NCBI GenBank assembly: GCA_039809495.1
Contig: JBDHVC010000003.1
Location: 87,519-151,518, forward strand
Direction: 5' to 3'
DNA: 64,000 nt
Origin: JAFLCL01 sp039809495
GTDB taxonomy: Bacteria; Myxococcota_A; Polyangia; Polyangiales; Sandaracinaceae
Part shown: in pieces, positions 50,795 through 62,278 of the stretch
Numbering within the stretch: the first letter of the stretch is position 1
Layout of the letters: every line of letters begins with the position of its first letter
Notes under the pieces: generated by a model
Told to the model about the DNA's origin: nothing
The model's database searches: none
The model's input: only the letters and a program-made list of their open reading frames with translations
Program-made: the position numbers and the translations under genes

Positions 50795-51685
50795 ATGGCC
50801 GGGCGCGCGCCTGGCGCGGCGTCGAGGGGGCGCGTCGGGCTCCTCCTCGCGCTCGCGCTCCTCTCTGCGGGCGAGGCGCTCGCGCTCGACGAGCCCTCGG
50901 TCGTCACGCTCGAGCGCCCCGACGTCGTGTGGATCCCCGAGGGCAGCTTCGTGATGGGCGCGAGCTGGGCGGACGTCGAGCTCGCGGTCCAGCTCTGCCA
51001 GGACGAGCACGACCTCGCGCTCGCCGACGGCTGCGGCCCCGAGCGCTTCGCGCACGAGGGCCCCGCGCGGCGCGTCTACCTCGGCCGCTTCGGCCTCGAT
51101 CGGGACGAGGTCAGCCGCGCCGCCTACGCGCGCTGCGTCGCGGCCGCGCGCTGCACGCCCGCCGACCCCCCGCGGCCTCCCTCTCCGATGAGCGCAGAGG
51201 CGCTCGCGCGGACGCCCGTCGTCGGGATCGACGCGCGCGACGCGGAGCGCTACTGCGCGGCTCGAGGCGGGCGCCTCCCGAGCGAGGCGGAGTGGGAGAA
51301 GGGAGCGAGGGGAGCGGACGACGCGCGCCGCTTCCCCTGGGGCAGCGTCTACGAGCCGCACCTCGCGAACCACGGCCGCCCCATCGTTCGGGAGGACGCG
51401 AGCGACGGCTTCGCCTGGCTCGCGCCCATCGGGAGCCTCGCGGGCGCGAGCCCCTACGGCCTGCGCGACATGGCCGGCAACGCCTGGGAGTGGACGAGCT
51501 CCTCGCCGCGCCCGAGCGATCTCGGCACCATCGCGCGGAGCTTGGACGCGCGCGCGCTCCGCGTCGTGCGCGGAGGCAGCTACCTGCACCCGGCGACCGC
51601 GCTCCGCGTCACGGCGCGCGCGTGGGTCGAGGAGCGCTCACGCCTCGCCGACCTCGGCCTGCGCTGCGCCTACGATCCTCCCTGA
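50795..51685 (+). CDS. Formylglycine-generating-enzyme-like (SUMF1) exported protein
   Basis: 296 residues. A signal peptide is followed by the FGE-sulfatase fold: VWIPEGSFVMGAS at the start, DEVSRAAYARCV, LPSEAEWEKGARG, and near the end GNAWEWTSSSPR and RVVRGGSYLHP with RLADLGLRCA. These are the family hallmarks. In true FGEs two cysteines oxidise a sulfatase Cys; here they are not clearly conserved, so it may be a substrate-binding relative. Starts 4 bases after lgt and is likely co-transcribed. Confidence 0.8.
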   Translation: MAGRAPGAASRGRVGLLLALALLSAGEALALDEPSVVTLERPDVVWIPEGSFVMGASWADVELAVQLCQDEHDLALADGCGPERFAHEGPARRVYLGRFGLDRDEVSRAAYARCVAAARCTPADPPRPPSPMSAEALARTPVVGIDARDAERYCAARGGRLPSEAEWEKGARGADDARRFPWGSVYEPHLANHGRPIVREDASDGFAWLAPIGSLAGASPYGLRDMAGNAWEWTSSSPRPSDLGTIARSLDARALRVVRGGSYLHPATALRVTARAWVEERSRLADLGLRCAYDPP

Positions 51686-51751
51686 CGCAGAGGCTGACCG
51701 ATGGAGCGGCCCGCCCACGCGAGCCCGGCGCGACGCTGCTATCGTGCGCGC

Positions 51752-53185
51752 ATGACCCATCGTTACACGGCGCCGTTCGCCGAGGGCGGGAGCGCGCCCA
51801 TCTCCGCGGCCATCGCCGAGCGCCTGCTCGCGAAGGCCCTCGAGCGGGGCGGCGACTACGCCGATCTCTTCTTCGAGTACGAGGTCTCCGGCAGCTACGG
51901 CTACGAGGAGGGCATCCTGAAGAGCGCCGCGCGCGGCGTCTCGCTCGGCCTCGGCGTGCGCGTGCAGAAGGGCGACGCGACGGGCTACGCGTACACCGAG
52001 GACCTCACGCCCGAGGCGATGGAGCGCGCCGCGACGATCGCCGCGCAGATCGCCGACTCGGGCGGCCGCGCGCCGCTCGGCCTCGAGCCCCTCTCGGCGC
52101 CGTCCCGCTACCACGTCGACGTCCTCTCCTTCGACGTGAGCGGCGAGGAGAAGCGCGAGCTCCTGCGCCGCGCCGACGTCGCCGCGCGCGCCGCCGATCC
52201 CCGCGTGACGCGCGTCGAGGCCTCGCTCTCGGAGCAGCTCCGCGAGATCCTCATCGCCACGAGCGACGGCAAGCTCGTGCGCGACAGCCAGCCCCTCGTG
52301 CGCTTCGGCGTGCGCGTCATCGCCGAGCACGAGGGCCAGCGCCGCTCGGGCAGCTCCGGCGGCGGCGGGCGCGTGGGCCTCGCCTACTTCGACGACAAGA
52401 GCCCCGAGTGGCACGCGAAGGAGGCCGTGCGCCAGGCGCTCACGATGCTCGACGCGCGCGAGGCGCCGGCCGGCGAGCTGGAGGTCGTGCTCGCGCCGGG
52501 CGACTCGGGGATCCTCCTCCACGAGGCCGTCGGCCACGGGCTCGAGGCGGACTTCAACCGCAAGCGCACCTCGAATTACACCGACCAGATCGGCCAGCGC
52601 GTCGCGAGCGAGCTCTGCACCGTCGTCGACGACGCGACGCTCCCCAACTCGCGCGGCTCGATCGACGTCGACGACGAGGGCAACGTCCCTGAGTCGGCGC
52701 TCCTCATCGAGAAGGGCGTCCTCCGCGGCTACATGCAGGACCGCCACAGCGCCGCGCACTTCGGCGTGCGCCCGAGCGGCAACGGCCGGCGCGAGAGCTT
52801 CAAGTCGCACCCGATGCCGCGCATGACGAACACGATGCTCCTCGCCGGCGAGGACGATCCCGAGGAGATCGTGAGGAGCGTGAAGCGCGGCGTCTTCGCG
52901 CGGAAATTCGGCGGCGGGCAGGTGGACATCTCGAACGGCGACTTCGTCTTCTCGCTGACGGAGAGCTACCTCATCGAGGACGGCAAGATCACGGCGCCGC
53001 TCAAGGACGTGAACCTGATCGGCAACGGCCCCGACGTGATGCGCAAGGTGACGATGCTCGGCCACGACCTGGAGCTCTCGGACGGCATCTGGACGTGCGG
53101 CAAGGACGGCCAGTCGGTGCCCGTCGGCGTCGCGTGCCCGACGATCAAGATCAGCGCGATCACGGTGGGAGGGACGGCGCGATGA
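51752..53185 (+). CDS. tldD: Metalloprotease TldD
   Basis: 477 residues from the ATG at 51752, which follows TATCGT by 6 bases. The zinc site HEAVGHGLE begins at His257; the second His and Glu are intact. Other blocks include VGLAYFDDKSPEWHA, EGNVPESALLIEKGVL and FGGGQVDISNGDFVFS. TldD with TldE forms a heterodimeric protease that processes peptides such as microcins. The stop overlaps the tldE start (ATGA). Confidence 0.9.
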   Translation: MTHRYTAPFAEGGSAPISAAIAERLLAKALERGGDYADLFFEYEVSGSYGYEEGILKSAARGVSLGLGVRVQKGDATGYAYTEDLTPEAMERAATIAAQIADSGGRAPLGLEPLSAPSRYHVDVLSFDVSGEEKRELLRRADVAARAADPRVTRVEASLSEQLREILIATSDGKLVRDSQPLVRFGVRVIAEHEGQRRSGSSGGGGRVGLAYFDDKSPEWHAKEAVRQALTMLDAREAPAGELEVVLAPGDSGILLHEAVGHGLEADFNRKRTSNYTDQIGQRVASELCTVVDDATLPNSRGSIDVDDEGNVPESALLIEKGVLRGYMQDRHSAAHFGVRPSGNGRRESFKSHPMPRMTNTMLLAGEDDPEEIVRSVKRGVFARKFGGGQVDISNGDFVFSLTESYLIEDGKITAPLKDVNLIGNGPDVMRKVTMLGHDLELSDGIWTCGKDGQSVPVGVACPTIKISAITVGGTAR

Positions 53186-54576
53186 CGAGCACGAGCGAGA
53201 ACCAGGCGGCGCTCTACGCGCTCGGCGAGCGCATCGTGGAGAGGGCGCGCGCCCTCGGCGCGGACGTCGCCGAGGCGGTGATCTCCGAGGGCTCGCACCT
53301 CTCGACGAAGGTGCGCCTGGGCGAGCCCGAGCTCGTCGAGGAGGCGGGCTCGCGCTCGATCGGCCTGCGCGTGATGCTCCGCGCCGAGGAGGGCGGCTAC
53401 CGGGTCGCCGGCTCCTACTCGAGCGACACGAGCGAGGCGGGCATCGCGCGGCTCGCGGAGGACGCGGTGGAATTGGCGCGCCTCGCCGAGCCCGACGCGG
53501 CGGCCGGGCCGCCCGACCCCTCGCTCCTCTCGAGGGAGGAGGAGCACCCCGACCTCGATCTCTTCGACCCCGCGATCGATACGATCGACGGCGCGGCGGC
53601 GCTCGCGCACGCCAAGCGCGGCGAGGCGGCGGCGCGCGCGTTCGATCCGCGCATCACGAACAGCGAGGGCGCGACGTTCTCGCGCGCCTCGGGCGCCCGC
53701 GCGATCGTCACGAGCGGAGGCTTTCGAGGCTACTCGCGCGGCACCTACGCCTCGCTCACCGTCTCCCCCGTGGCCGACGACGAGGGCGGCAAGAAGCGGA
53801 GCGGCTACCACTGGACGGCCAAGCGCCACTACGAGGGCCTGCTCCCCGACGAGGAGGTCGGCCGCGAGGCCGCGCGCCGCACGCTCCAGAAGCTCGGCGC
53901 ACGCAAGGTCGAGACCCAGGACTGCGCCGTCGTCTTCGATCCCGACGCCGCGCGATCGATCCTGGGCCTCTTGGCCGGCTGCGTCGCGGGCGGCGCCATC
54001 TGGCGCAAGTCGAGCTACCTCGTCGATCGCCTGGACACGCTCGTCGCGAGCCCGCTCGTGACCGTCGTCGACGATCCGCTCCTCCCCCGCGGCCCCGGCA
54101 GCCGCCCCTTCGACGGCGAGGGCCTCCTCTCACGCCGCAACGTCGTCGTCGAGAGGGGCAAGCTCCTCACCTACCTCCTCGACACCTACTCCGCGCGCAA
54201 GCTCGGCCTCGCCTCCACCGCGAGCGCGAGCCGCGGCGGCGCGGGCGGCGTCGGCGCCGGCACGACCAACTTCGTCCTCCAGCCCGGCGCGACGAGGGCC
54301 GAGGACGTCGTCCGGAAGACCAAGCGCGGCCTCTACGTCACCTCGATGATGGGCTTCGGCTTCAACGCCGTGACGGGCGACTTCTCGCGCGGCGCGAGCG
54401 GCTTCTGGATCGAGGACGGCGAGAAGGTCTTCCCCGTCTCCGAGGTCACGATCTCGAGCAACCTCGACGCGATGCTGAAGGGCATCGACCTCGTCGGCGA
54501 CGACCTCGATCTGCGCAGCGCCGTCGCGAGCCCGACCATCCGCGTCGCCTCGATGACGCTGGCCGGGACGGGGTGA
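53182..54576 (+). CDS. pmbA: TldE/PmbA partner of TldD
   Basis: 464 residues from the ATG at 53182, overlapping tldD by 4 bases. It lacks the HExxxH zinc motif, as usual for TldE. Family blocks are present: EAGSRSIGLRVMLRAEEGG, DTSEAGIARLAEDAV, GGFRGYSRGTYASLTV and the C-terminal MGFGFNAVTGDFSRGASGFWIEDG. It should form the inactive half of the TldD/E protease. Nothing else in the operon shows its substrate. Confidence 0.9.
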   Translation: MTSTSENQAALYALGERIVERARALGADVAEAVISEGSHLSTKVRLGEPELVEEAGSRSIGLRVMLRAEEGGYRVAGSYSSDTSEAGIARLAEDAVELARLAEPDAAAGPPDPSLLSREEEHPDLDLFDPAIDTIDGAAALAHAKRGEAAARAFDPRITNSEGATFSRASGARAIVTSGGFRGYSRGTYASLTVSPVADDEGGKKRSGYHWTAKRHYEGLLPDEEVGREAARRTLQKLGARKVETQDCAVVFDPDAARSILGLLAGCVAGGAIWRKSSYLVDRLDTLVASPLVTVVDDPLLPRGPGSRPFDGEGLLSRRNVVVERGKLLTYLLDTYSARKLGLASTASASRGGAGGVGAGTTNFVLQPGATRAEDVVRKTKRGLYVTSMMGFGFNAVTGDFSRGASGFWIEDGEKVFPVSEVTISSNLDAMLKGIDLVGDDLDLRSAVASPTIRVASMTLAGTG

Positions 54577-54626
54577 GGAGAGGGCATCGCTGCGGCCGTC
54601 GGTCGCGAGCCGTCACGCGCCTCGTA

Positions 54627-54669
54627 GGCGTTGGCCACATCGTGCGGGAATCGCCAACGCCTTGGCGAT
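54627..54669 (+). promoter_or_regulatory. Two mutually exclusive hairpins after tldE
   Basis: GGCGTTGGC (54627-54635) pairs with GCCAACGCC (54653-54661). Alternatively ATCGCCAA (54650-54657) pairs with TTGGCGAT (54662-54669). They share bases, so only one can form. There is no T tract after the second. A terminator or switch is possible. Confidence 0.4.
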
Positions 54670-54725
54670 GTACGAGAGCGCCTTGCTGGAAGGGGGACAC
54701 GGCGGGCGGAGGGAAAGGGCGTTGG

Positions 54726-54754
54726 TTGTCCGAGCCTTCGACCCCACGTAGGAT
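54726..54754 (+). promoter_or_regulatory. Candidate promoter giving a leaderless mRNA
   Basis: TTGTCC (54726-54731) and TAGGAT (54749-54754) are 17 bases apart. The ATG at 54763 is 8 bases after the -10 and lacks a ribosome binding site. Confidence 0.5.
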
Positions 54755-54762
54755 GCGGGGAC

Positions 54763-56058
54763 ATGAGCTGGCTCGACAAGCTGCTGGGGCGTGAGGACGC
54801 GCCGCCGTCAGCGCCGGTCGCGCGCGGGTGGGCCTCGCCGTTGGACTCGGTCCGCGCCGAGACCACCGACGCGTTCCTCCTCGCGGTGGCGTCACGCGCC
54901 CAGATCGCGGCGCCCGTGCTGGTGCCGCAGCCGCCGGACGAGTGCCAGTCCGAGCTGCGCGGGACGCTGCGCGGGTTCGAGCTGCGGGTGATCGTCGACC
55001 ACGACTCCTCGATCCGCGAGCTGAACCTCCGCTACGCGCAGAGCGGCGGGTTCATCGACCTCGACTACTCGCCCGAGCTCGAGGGGTTCACGCCCCCGGC
55101 GGTGGAGCCGTGGGACGCGTCGGACAAGAAGGTGTTCCTCGCGCCGGGCATCTTCATCGACGGCAGCAGCGCCGACAAGGAGGCGGCCGCGTTCCGGAGC
55201 TTCCCGGCGGCGCTGCAGGCGCGCGTGCTGACGGACATCAAGCGGCTGAACGTCATGTACTTCCGCTCCCGCCCCGACAACCACGACGTCACCGTGCGCG
55301 GGTGCGCCGCGGACCAAGCCGACCCTGTCGCGTGGCTCGCCGACCTCCTCGTGCTGTCCGCGGACGTCGCGGCGGCGCGAGGCGCGAGACCCGCGGTCCC
55401 GGACGGGCCCTACTCGGTCGCGTTCGCGGCGCGCGAGGGGGTGACGGCGCTCGCGACGCGGCTGTCCGGACGCGTGCCCGGCGCGCGGATCGTCCGCCTC
55501 GACGACGACCACGTCGACGTGCGGTTCACCGAGTCCGGCGTGCCGGTCCGGATCGCGCTCGACGCCGAGTTCGACGACGTCGACGTCGAGGCGCACGCGC
55601 GCGACGTCGGGGGCGCGTTCGAGCTGTCACGCGACGACGAGGTCGAGATCCCGACCGGCGGAGGCGGCGGCGAGGTGTGGGACGAGCCCGACGCGGTGCT
55701 CTCCCTGTCGCACGCCGTATACGTCGAGGGGGCCGCGCCGGACGTGCGGCGCGCGGCGGCGATGCTCGCGGCGCTCCCGAGCGCGCTCGTCGACGAGCTC
55801 GTCACGACCGTCGACGAGCTCGAGCTCCGCGGCGTCACGTTCGAGGGCGAGATCCTGACCGCGACCGCGTGCGACCTCCGCGCCGCCGACGCGGTCGAGC
55901 GCGCCCTGCGGCTCGCTCGCCTGCTCGCGCGCGTGGCGGCGTCGCTGCCGCGCACCGCCGGCGACGCCTTCGCCGCCTCTCGGCTGACGCGCTGCCCGAC
56001 GTGCCAGGCGTGGTGGCTCGTCGACCGCATCGCGTGCCCGCGGTGCGCGGCGGGGTGA
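54763..56058 (+). CDS. Hypothetical protein with C-terminal zinc ribbon
   Basis: 431 residues from the ATG at 54763; the longer upstream frame is shadow. It begins MSWLDKLLGRED. Acidic alpha/beta sequence with several strands (LRVIVDHDSSIRELNLRY, VDVRFTESGVPVRIAL). Near the end CPTC...CPRC forms a zinc-ribbon knuckle pair. No family was recognised. It has its own promoter. Confidence 0.6.
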   Translation: MSWLDKLLGREDAPPSAPVARGWASPLDSVRAETTDAFLLAVASRAQIAAPVLVPQPPDECQSELRGTLRGFELRVIVDHDSSIRELNLRYAQSGGFIDLDYSPELEGFTPPAVEPWDASDKKVFLAPGIFIDGSSADKEAAAFRSFPAALQARVLTDIKRLNVMYFRSRPDNHDVTVRGCAADQADPVAWLADLLVLSADVAAARGARPAVPDGPYSVAFAAREGVTALATRLSGRVPGARIVRLDDDHVDVRFTESGVPVRIALDAEFDDVDVEAHARDVGGAFELSRDDEVEIPTGGGGGEVWDEPDAVLSLSHAVYVEGAAPDVRRAAAMLAALPSALVDELVTTVDELELRGVTFEGEILTATACDLRAADAVERALRLARLLARVAASLPRTAGDAFAASRLTRCPTCQAWWLVDRIACPRCAAG

Positions 56059-56105
56059 TCTGATCCGCACCCAGTCTCCTTGGACCACGAACAGGAGGAA
56101 CCTGG

Positions 56106-56306
56106 ATGGCCAAGGAGACCCGGATGGCGAGCAGCAGCGACGACGACAGCAAGGTGAAGGGACCGCTCTCTCCGGGGCAGCGATGGAGCGTCCAGCGCAA
56201 GCGCGAGGTGGCGCTTCGCATCCTGCGGGGCGATCGGCTGATGGCCGCTCTCGCCCTGGTGCTGGAGGAGCATCAGGAGTCGACCGAAATGCTTGGGAAT
56301 ACCTGA
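56106..56306 (+). pseudogene. N-terminal remnant of an IS3-type transposase orfA
   Basis: The ORF starts at an ATG after AGGAGG-like sequence and reads SPGQRWSVQRKREVALRILRGDRL, the N-terminal part of IS3-family OrfA/HTH proteins. Thereafter similarity ends abruptly and the frame stops at 56306. No OrfB follows and no inverted repeat was found. A decayed insertion sequence fragment is likely. Confidence 0.55.
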
Positions 56307-56315
56307 GAGGATGCT

Positions 56316-57923
56316 TCAGCCCATGTACGGATACCGATAGTCCGTCGGCGGGACGAAGGTCTCCTTGATCGAGCGCGGGCTGAGCCAGCGGGCGAGGTTG
56401 TAGAAGGAGCCGGCCTTGTCGTTCGTGCCGCTCGCGCGGCCGCCGCCGAAGGGCTGCTGGTCGACGACGGCGCCCGTGGGCTTGTCGTTGACGTAGAAGT
56501 TGCCCGCCGCGTTGCGGAGCGCCGCCGTCGCCTGCGCGATGGCGAAGCGGTCGCGCGCGAAGATCGCGCCGGTGAGCGCGTAGGGAGAGGTGGTGTCGAC
56601 GAGCTGGAGCGTCTCCGCCCAGCGCGCGTCGTCGTAGACGAAGGCGGTGACGAGGGGGCCGAAGATCTCCTCCTGCATCAGGCGGTGCCCGGGATCCTTC
56701 ACCTCCACGAAGGTTGGGTGGACGAAGTAGCCCTCGGCGTCGTCCGCCGTGCCGCCGACGAGCACGTCGGCGCTCTCCCGCGCGAGCGCCTGGTAGCCGG
56801 TGATGCGATCGTAGGCGCGCCGATCGATGACGGCGGCGACGAAGGTGGAGAAGTCGCGCACGTCGCCGACCTTGAGCGCCTTCGTGTCGCTGACGACGCG
56901 ATCGCGCACCTCGGCCCAGAGCGAGCGCGGCACGTACACGCGCGAGGCCGCGGAGCACTTCTGCCCCTGGTACTCGAACGAGCCGCGCACGATCGCCGTC
57001 GCGAGCGACGCGGCGTCCGCGCTCGGGTGCGCGAGGATGAAGTCCTTGCCGCCCGTCTCGCCCACGACGCGCGGGAAGGCGCGGTAGCGATCGAGGTGCT
57101 CGGCGACGCCGCGCCAGAGCCTCTTGAAGGTCGCGGTCGAGCCCGTGAAGTGGATCCCCGCGAGGTGCGGGCTCGCGAGGGCGACCTCGCCCTGGGTCGG
57201 GCCCTCGCCCGGGAGGAATTGGAGCACGCCGTCGGGCAGCCCCGCCTCGCGCAGCACCTCGAGCATCACCTGGCAGCCGAGGAGGCTCGTCGTCGACGGC
57301 TTCCAGAGCACGACGTTCCCCGCGAGGAGCGGCGCCGTCGGCAGGTTCACGGCGATCGAGAGGAAGTTGAAGGGGCAGACGGCGAGCACGAAGCCCTCGA
57401 GCGGGCGCAGATCCGTGCGGTTCCACTGGCCCTCGGGCGAGGAGGGCTGCTCGCCGTGGAGCTTCTCGAGGAAGCTCACGTTGAAGCGGAAGAAGTCGAC
57501 GAGCTCGCAGACGGCGTCGATCTCCGACTGGTGCGGCGTCTTGCTCTGCCCGAGCATGCACGCGGCGTTGACGCGCGCGCGGTAGGGGCCCGAGACGAGA
57601 TCGGCGGCGCGGAGGAAGATCGCGGCGCGCGCCTCGAAGGGGAGGCTCGCCCACGCCGGCGCGGCGCGCATCGCGCCGTCGATGGCCGCCTCCACCTCGC
57701 GCGCGCCCGCCTCGTGCGCCTCGGCGAGGAGGTGCGCGTGCCGGTGCGGCATCGCGACGCGGAGGAGCTTGCCCGTGCGGACCTCCTTTCCGTCGATCCA
57801 CGCGGGGATCTCGATCGGTGAGCGCGCCATCGCGTCGAGCGCGGCCTCGAGGCGCGCGCGCGCGGGCGTGCCGGGGGCGTGGGAGTCGACGGGCTCGTTG
57901 CGGGGCTTGGGCGTCGGGATCAT
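56316..57923 (-). CDS. pruA: L-glutamate gamma-semialdehyde (P5C) dehydrogenase
   Basis: 535 residues from the ATG at 57923. ALDH fold with general-base Glu in VVGETGGKD and nucleophile Cys in QGQKCSAASR. Conserved WKPSTTS cofactor loop and FGPLVTAFVY. The N-terminus (residues 1-60) and length match the ALDH4A1-type enzyme that oxidises P5C/glutamate semialdehyde to glutamate in proline breakdown. Proline dehydrogenase is not adjacent. Catalytic residues are complete. Confidence 0.9.
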   Translation of the reverse strand: MIPTPKPRNEPVDSHAPGTPARARLEAALDAMARSPIEIPAWIDGKEVRTGKLLRVAMPHRHAHLLAEAHEAGAREVEAAIDGAMRAAPAWASLPFEARAAIFLRAADLVSGPYRARVNAACMLGQSKTPHQSEIDAVCELVDFFRFNVSFLEKLHGEQPSSPEGQWNRTDLRPLEGFVLAVCPFNFLSIAVNLPTAPLLAGNVVLWKPSTTSLLGCQVMLEVLREAGLPDGVLQFLPGEGPTQGEVALASPHLAGIHFTGSTATFKRLWRGVAEHLDRYRAFPRVVGETGGKDFILAHPSADAASLATAIVRGSFEYQGQKCSAASRVYVPRSLWAEVRDRVVSDTKALKVGDVRDFSTFVAAVIDRRAYDRITGYQALARESADVLVGGTADDAEGYFVHPTFVEVKDPGHRLMQEEIFGPLVTAFVYDDARWAETLQLVDTTSPYALTGAIFARDRFAIAQATAALRNAAGNFYVNDKPTGAVVDQQPFGGGRASGTNDKAGSFYNLARWLSPRSIKETFVPPTDYRYPYMG

Positions 57924-57986
57924 GGGGCGAAGCTACCGCCATCCGCGCCGATCCGACACCCGCGCCGTGCTAAGGCACGCGCACCG

Positions 57987-59105
57987 ATGTCGAGCGACGA
58001 AGCCGAGCGCGAGCCGAGCGAGGTGTCGAGGCGCAAGGACGCCCACCTCGACGTCGTCCGCTCGCGCGACGTCGGCTCCGAGGGCCCCGCGCTCGGCTTC
58101 GGGCGCTTCACGCTCGAGTACGACGCGCTCCCGGAGCTCGACCTCGACGCGGTGAGCCTCGAGACGACGCTCCTCGGCAAGCGGCTCGCGGCGCCGCTCC
58201 TCGTCGGCGCGATGACGGGCGGCTCCGAGCGCGCGGGGCGCATCAACGAGCGCCTCGCCCGCGTGGCCGAGCGCGCGGGGATCGGGCTCGCGCTCGGGAG
58301 CCAGCGCGCGATGATCGCCGACCCCGAGCTCGCCTCGAGCTTCGACGTGCGGCGCTTCGCGCCGGAGCTCCGGCTCGTCCTCGGCAACGTCGGCGCCGTG
58401 CAGCTCAACTACGGCGTCTCCTTCGCCGACGTGCGCCGCGCGCTCGAGCGCGTCGGGGCCGACGCCCTGAACGTGCACCTCAACCCGCTCCAGGAGGCGA
58501 TCCAGCCCGAGGGAGACACGCGCTTCTCGGGCCTCGCCGTGAAGATCGACGCGCTCGCGCGCGCGCTCGACGTGCCCGTGATCGTGAAGGAGTGCGGCGC
58601 CGGGCTCTCGCGCCGCGCGCTCCAGAAGCTCGCGCAGCTCGCCGTCTTCGGCGTCGAGGTCGCGGGCACCGGCGGGACGAGCTGGGCGAAGGTCGAGAGC
58701 CACCGCGCGCCCGACGCGAGCGCGAAGCGCGAGATCGGCCAGCGCCTCGCGGGCTTCGGCGTCCCGACGCCCGACGCGACCGTGCTCGCGCGAGAGGCCC
58801 TCCCCGATCGGCTCGTCATCGCGTCGGGGGGCGTCCGCACGGCGATGGACGTCGCCGTCGCCCTCGCGCTCGGCGCCGACGCGGTCGCGATCGCGGCGCC
58901 CCTCTTTCGCGCCGCCGACGAGAGCGAGGCGCGCGCCGAGCGCGTCCTCGAGACCCTGCTCGAGGAGCTCCGTGTCCTCTGCTTCACGAGCGGCCTCGGC
59001 TCGATCGCCGAGCTCCGCGCAGCGACGATCGTGGCGGTCGACGACGACGCGCTGCTCCACGCGCGCGCGGCCCACCTCGCGGGTCGGCTCCGGCGCGGCT
59101 TCTGA
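57987..59105 (+). CDS. fni: Type 2 isopentenyl-diphosphate isomerase (FMN-dependent)
   Basis: 372 residues from the ATG at 57987. TIM-barrel FMN enzyme with VGAMTGGSERAGRINERLA, LALGSQRAMI, NLHNPLQE-type LNPLQE, KECGAGLSR and VEVAGTGGTSWAKVESHR, and IASGGVRTAMDVA. It interconverts IPP and DMAPP for isoprenoid/carotenoid synthesis. Complete; TAAGGC is 10 bases upstream of the start. Other mevalonate genes are not in the window. Confidence 0.92.
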   Translation: MSSDEAEREPSEVSRRKDAHLDVVRSRDVGSEGPALGFGRFTLEYDALPELDLDAVSLETTLLGKRLAAPLLVGAMTGGSERAGRINERLARVAERAGIGLALGSQRAMIADPELASSFDVRRFAPELRLVLGNVGAVQLNYGVSFADVRRALERVGADALNVHLNPLQEAIQPEGDTRFSGLAVKIDALARALDVPVIVKECGAGLSRRALQKLAQLAVFGVEVAGTGGTSWAKVESHRAPDASAKREIGQRLAGFGVPTPDATVLAREALPDRLVIASGGVRTAMDVAVALALGADAVAIAAPLFRAADESEARAERVLETLLEELRVLCFTSGLGSIAELRAATIVAVDDDALLHARAAHLAGRLRRGF

Positions 59106-59136
59106 AGGCGAGCGCGCGGCGAGGCGCGCTTGCGGG

Positions 59137-59166
59137 TTGACGCCCAGGCGCGCGGGAAGGGATCAT
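59137..59166 (+). promoter_or_regulatory. Candidate promoter of the 59175 kinase gene
   Basis: TTGACG (59137-59142) is followed after 18 bases by GATCAT (59161-59166), 8 bases before the ATG. It implies a leaderless transcript. Confidence 0.4.
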
Positions 59167-59174
59167 CACGCCCC

Positions 59175-61391
<2,217 letters not shown>

Positions 61392-61434
61392 GCGCCGGGG
61401 CGAGGGGTGAGGCGCGCCGCGCCTCGGGTCGAGC

Positions 61435-62211
61435 TCACCAGGGGACGCGTCGGCCGTCGCGGAAGAAGCCGCCGGTCGGTCCGTCGGGGGGCAGCATCGC
61501 CGCCCAGACGATCCCCTCGGCGCCCTCGCGCACGCTGCGCGACGCGCCCGCGCCGCCCATCCGGGTGCGCACCCAGCCGGGGCAGACGGCGTTCACGAGC
61601 ACGCCGCGCTCGCGCATCTCCTCCGCGTAGAGCCGCGTCCACGCGTTGATCGCGATCTTCGAGACGCGGTACGCGGAGCGAGGCCACCCCGCGCTCGTCT
61701 CGCGGCCGCGCGCGACGAGGCTCGCGAACTCCGCGAGCGCCGCCTCGATCGCGGCGTAGTCCTTCGGCGCCTCGAAGAGCGCGCGCACGCGCTTGTCGAA
61801 GCCGTCGAGCGCGCCCATCGCCGTCGAGACGAGGACGACGCGGCTCCCTCGGGCGAGGCGATCCTCGAGCGCGCGCACGATCCGGGTCGCGCCGAAGTAG
61901 TTGACCGCGAAGGTCTGCTCCACCACCCGCGCGTCGAACCCATCGAGCGCGACGCCCGCGCTCGAGACGATGGCGCCGATCGGCTCGGGGCCGATCGCCT
62001 CGGAGAAGGCGCGCACGCTCTCGGGGCGCGTGACGTCGAGCGTCGCCGCCACGATGTCACGCCCCCGCGCGCGCGCCCGCGCCGCCTCGCGCTCGCCGTC
62101 GAGCGGATCGCGCGACGCGAGCACGACGCGGAGGCCGCGCTGACCGAGGCGGTCCGCCACGCCGAGGCCGAGGCCTCGGTTCGCACCCGTCACGACCGCC
62201 CGTTCCGTCAT
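61435..62211 (-). CDS. Short-chain dehydrogenase (carbonyl-reductase-like)
   Basis: 258 residues. Rossmann loop TGANRGLGLG at 8-17, an NSAG equivalent read as SSAGVALDG, catalytic Ser in VLVSTAMGAL and Tyr-x-x-x-Lys in SAYRVSKIA. The insertion before the catalytic Tyr (FDKRVRALFEAPKDYAAIEAAL) resembles CBR1-type carbonyl reductases. NADPH-dependent reduction of a carbonyl is likely; the substrate is unknown. No operon partner is clear. Confidence 0.85.
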   Translation of the reverse strand: MTERAVVTGANRGLGLGVADRLGQRGLRVVLASRDPLDGEREAARARARGRDIVAATLDVTRPESVRAFSEAIGPEPIGAIVSSAGVALDGFDARVVEQTFAVNYFGATRIVRALEDRLARGSRVVLVSTAMGALDGFDKRVRALFEAPKDYAAIEAALAEFASLVARGRETSAGWPRSAYRVSKIAINAWTRLYAEEMRERGVLVNAVCPGWVRTRMGGAGASRSVREGAEGIVWAAMLPPDGPTGGFFRDGRRVPW

Positions 62212-62278
62212 AGGGCGCCGAGCATGACACGCCGCGTCGTCGACGCTCGTCGTCCGCGCGAGCCGCGCGCGGGGGGCC

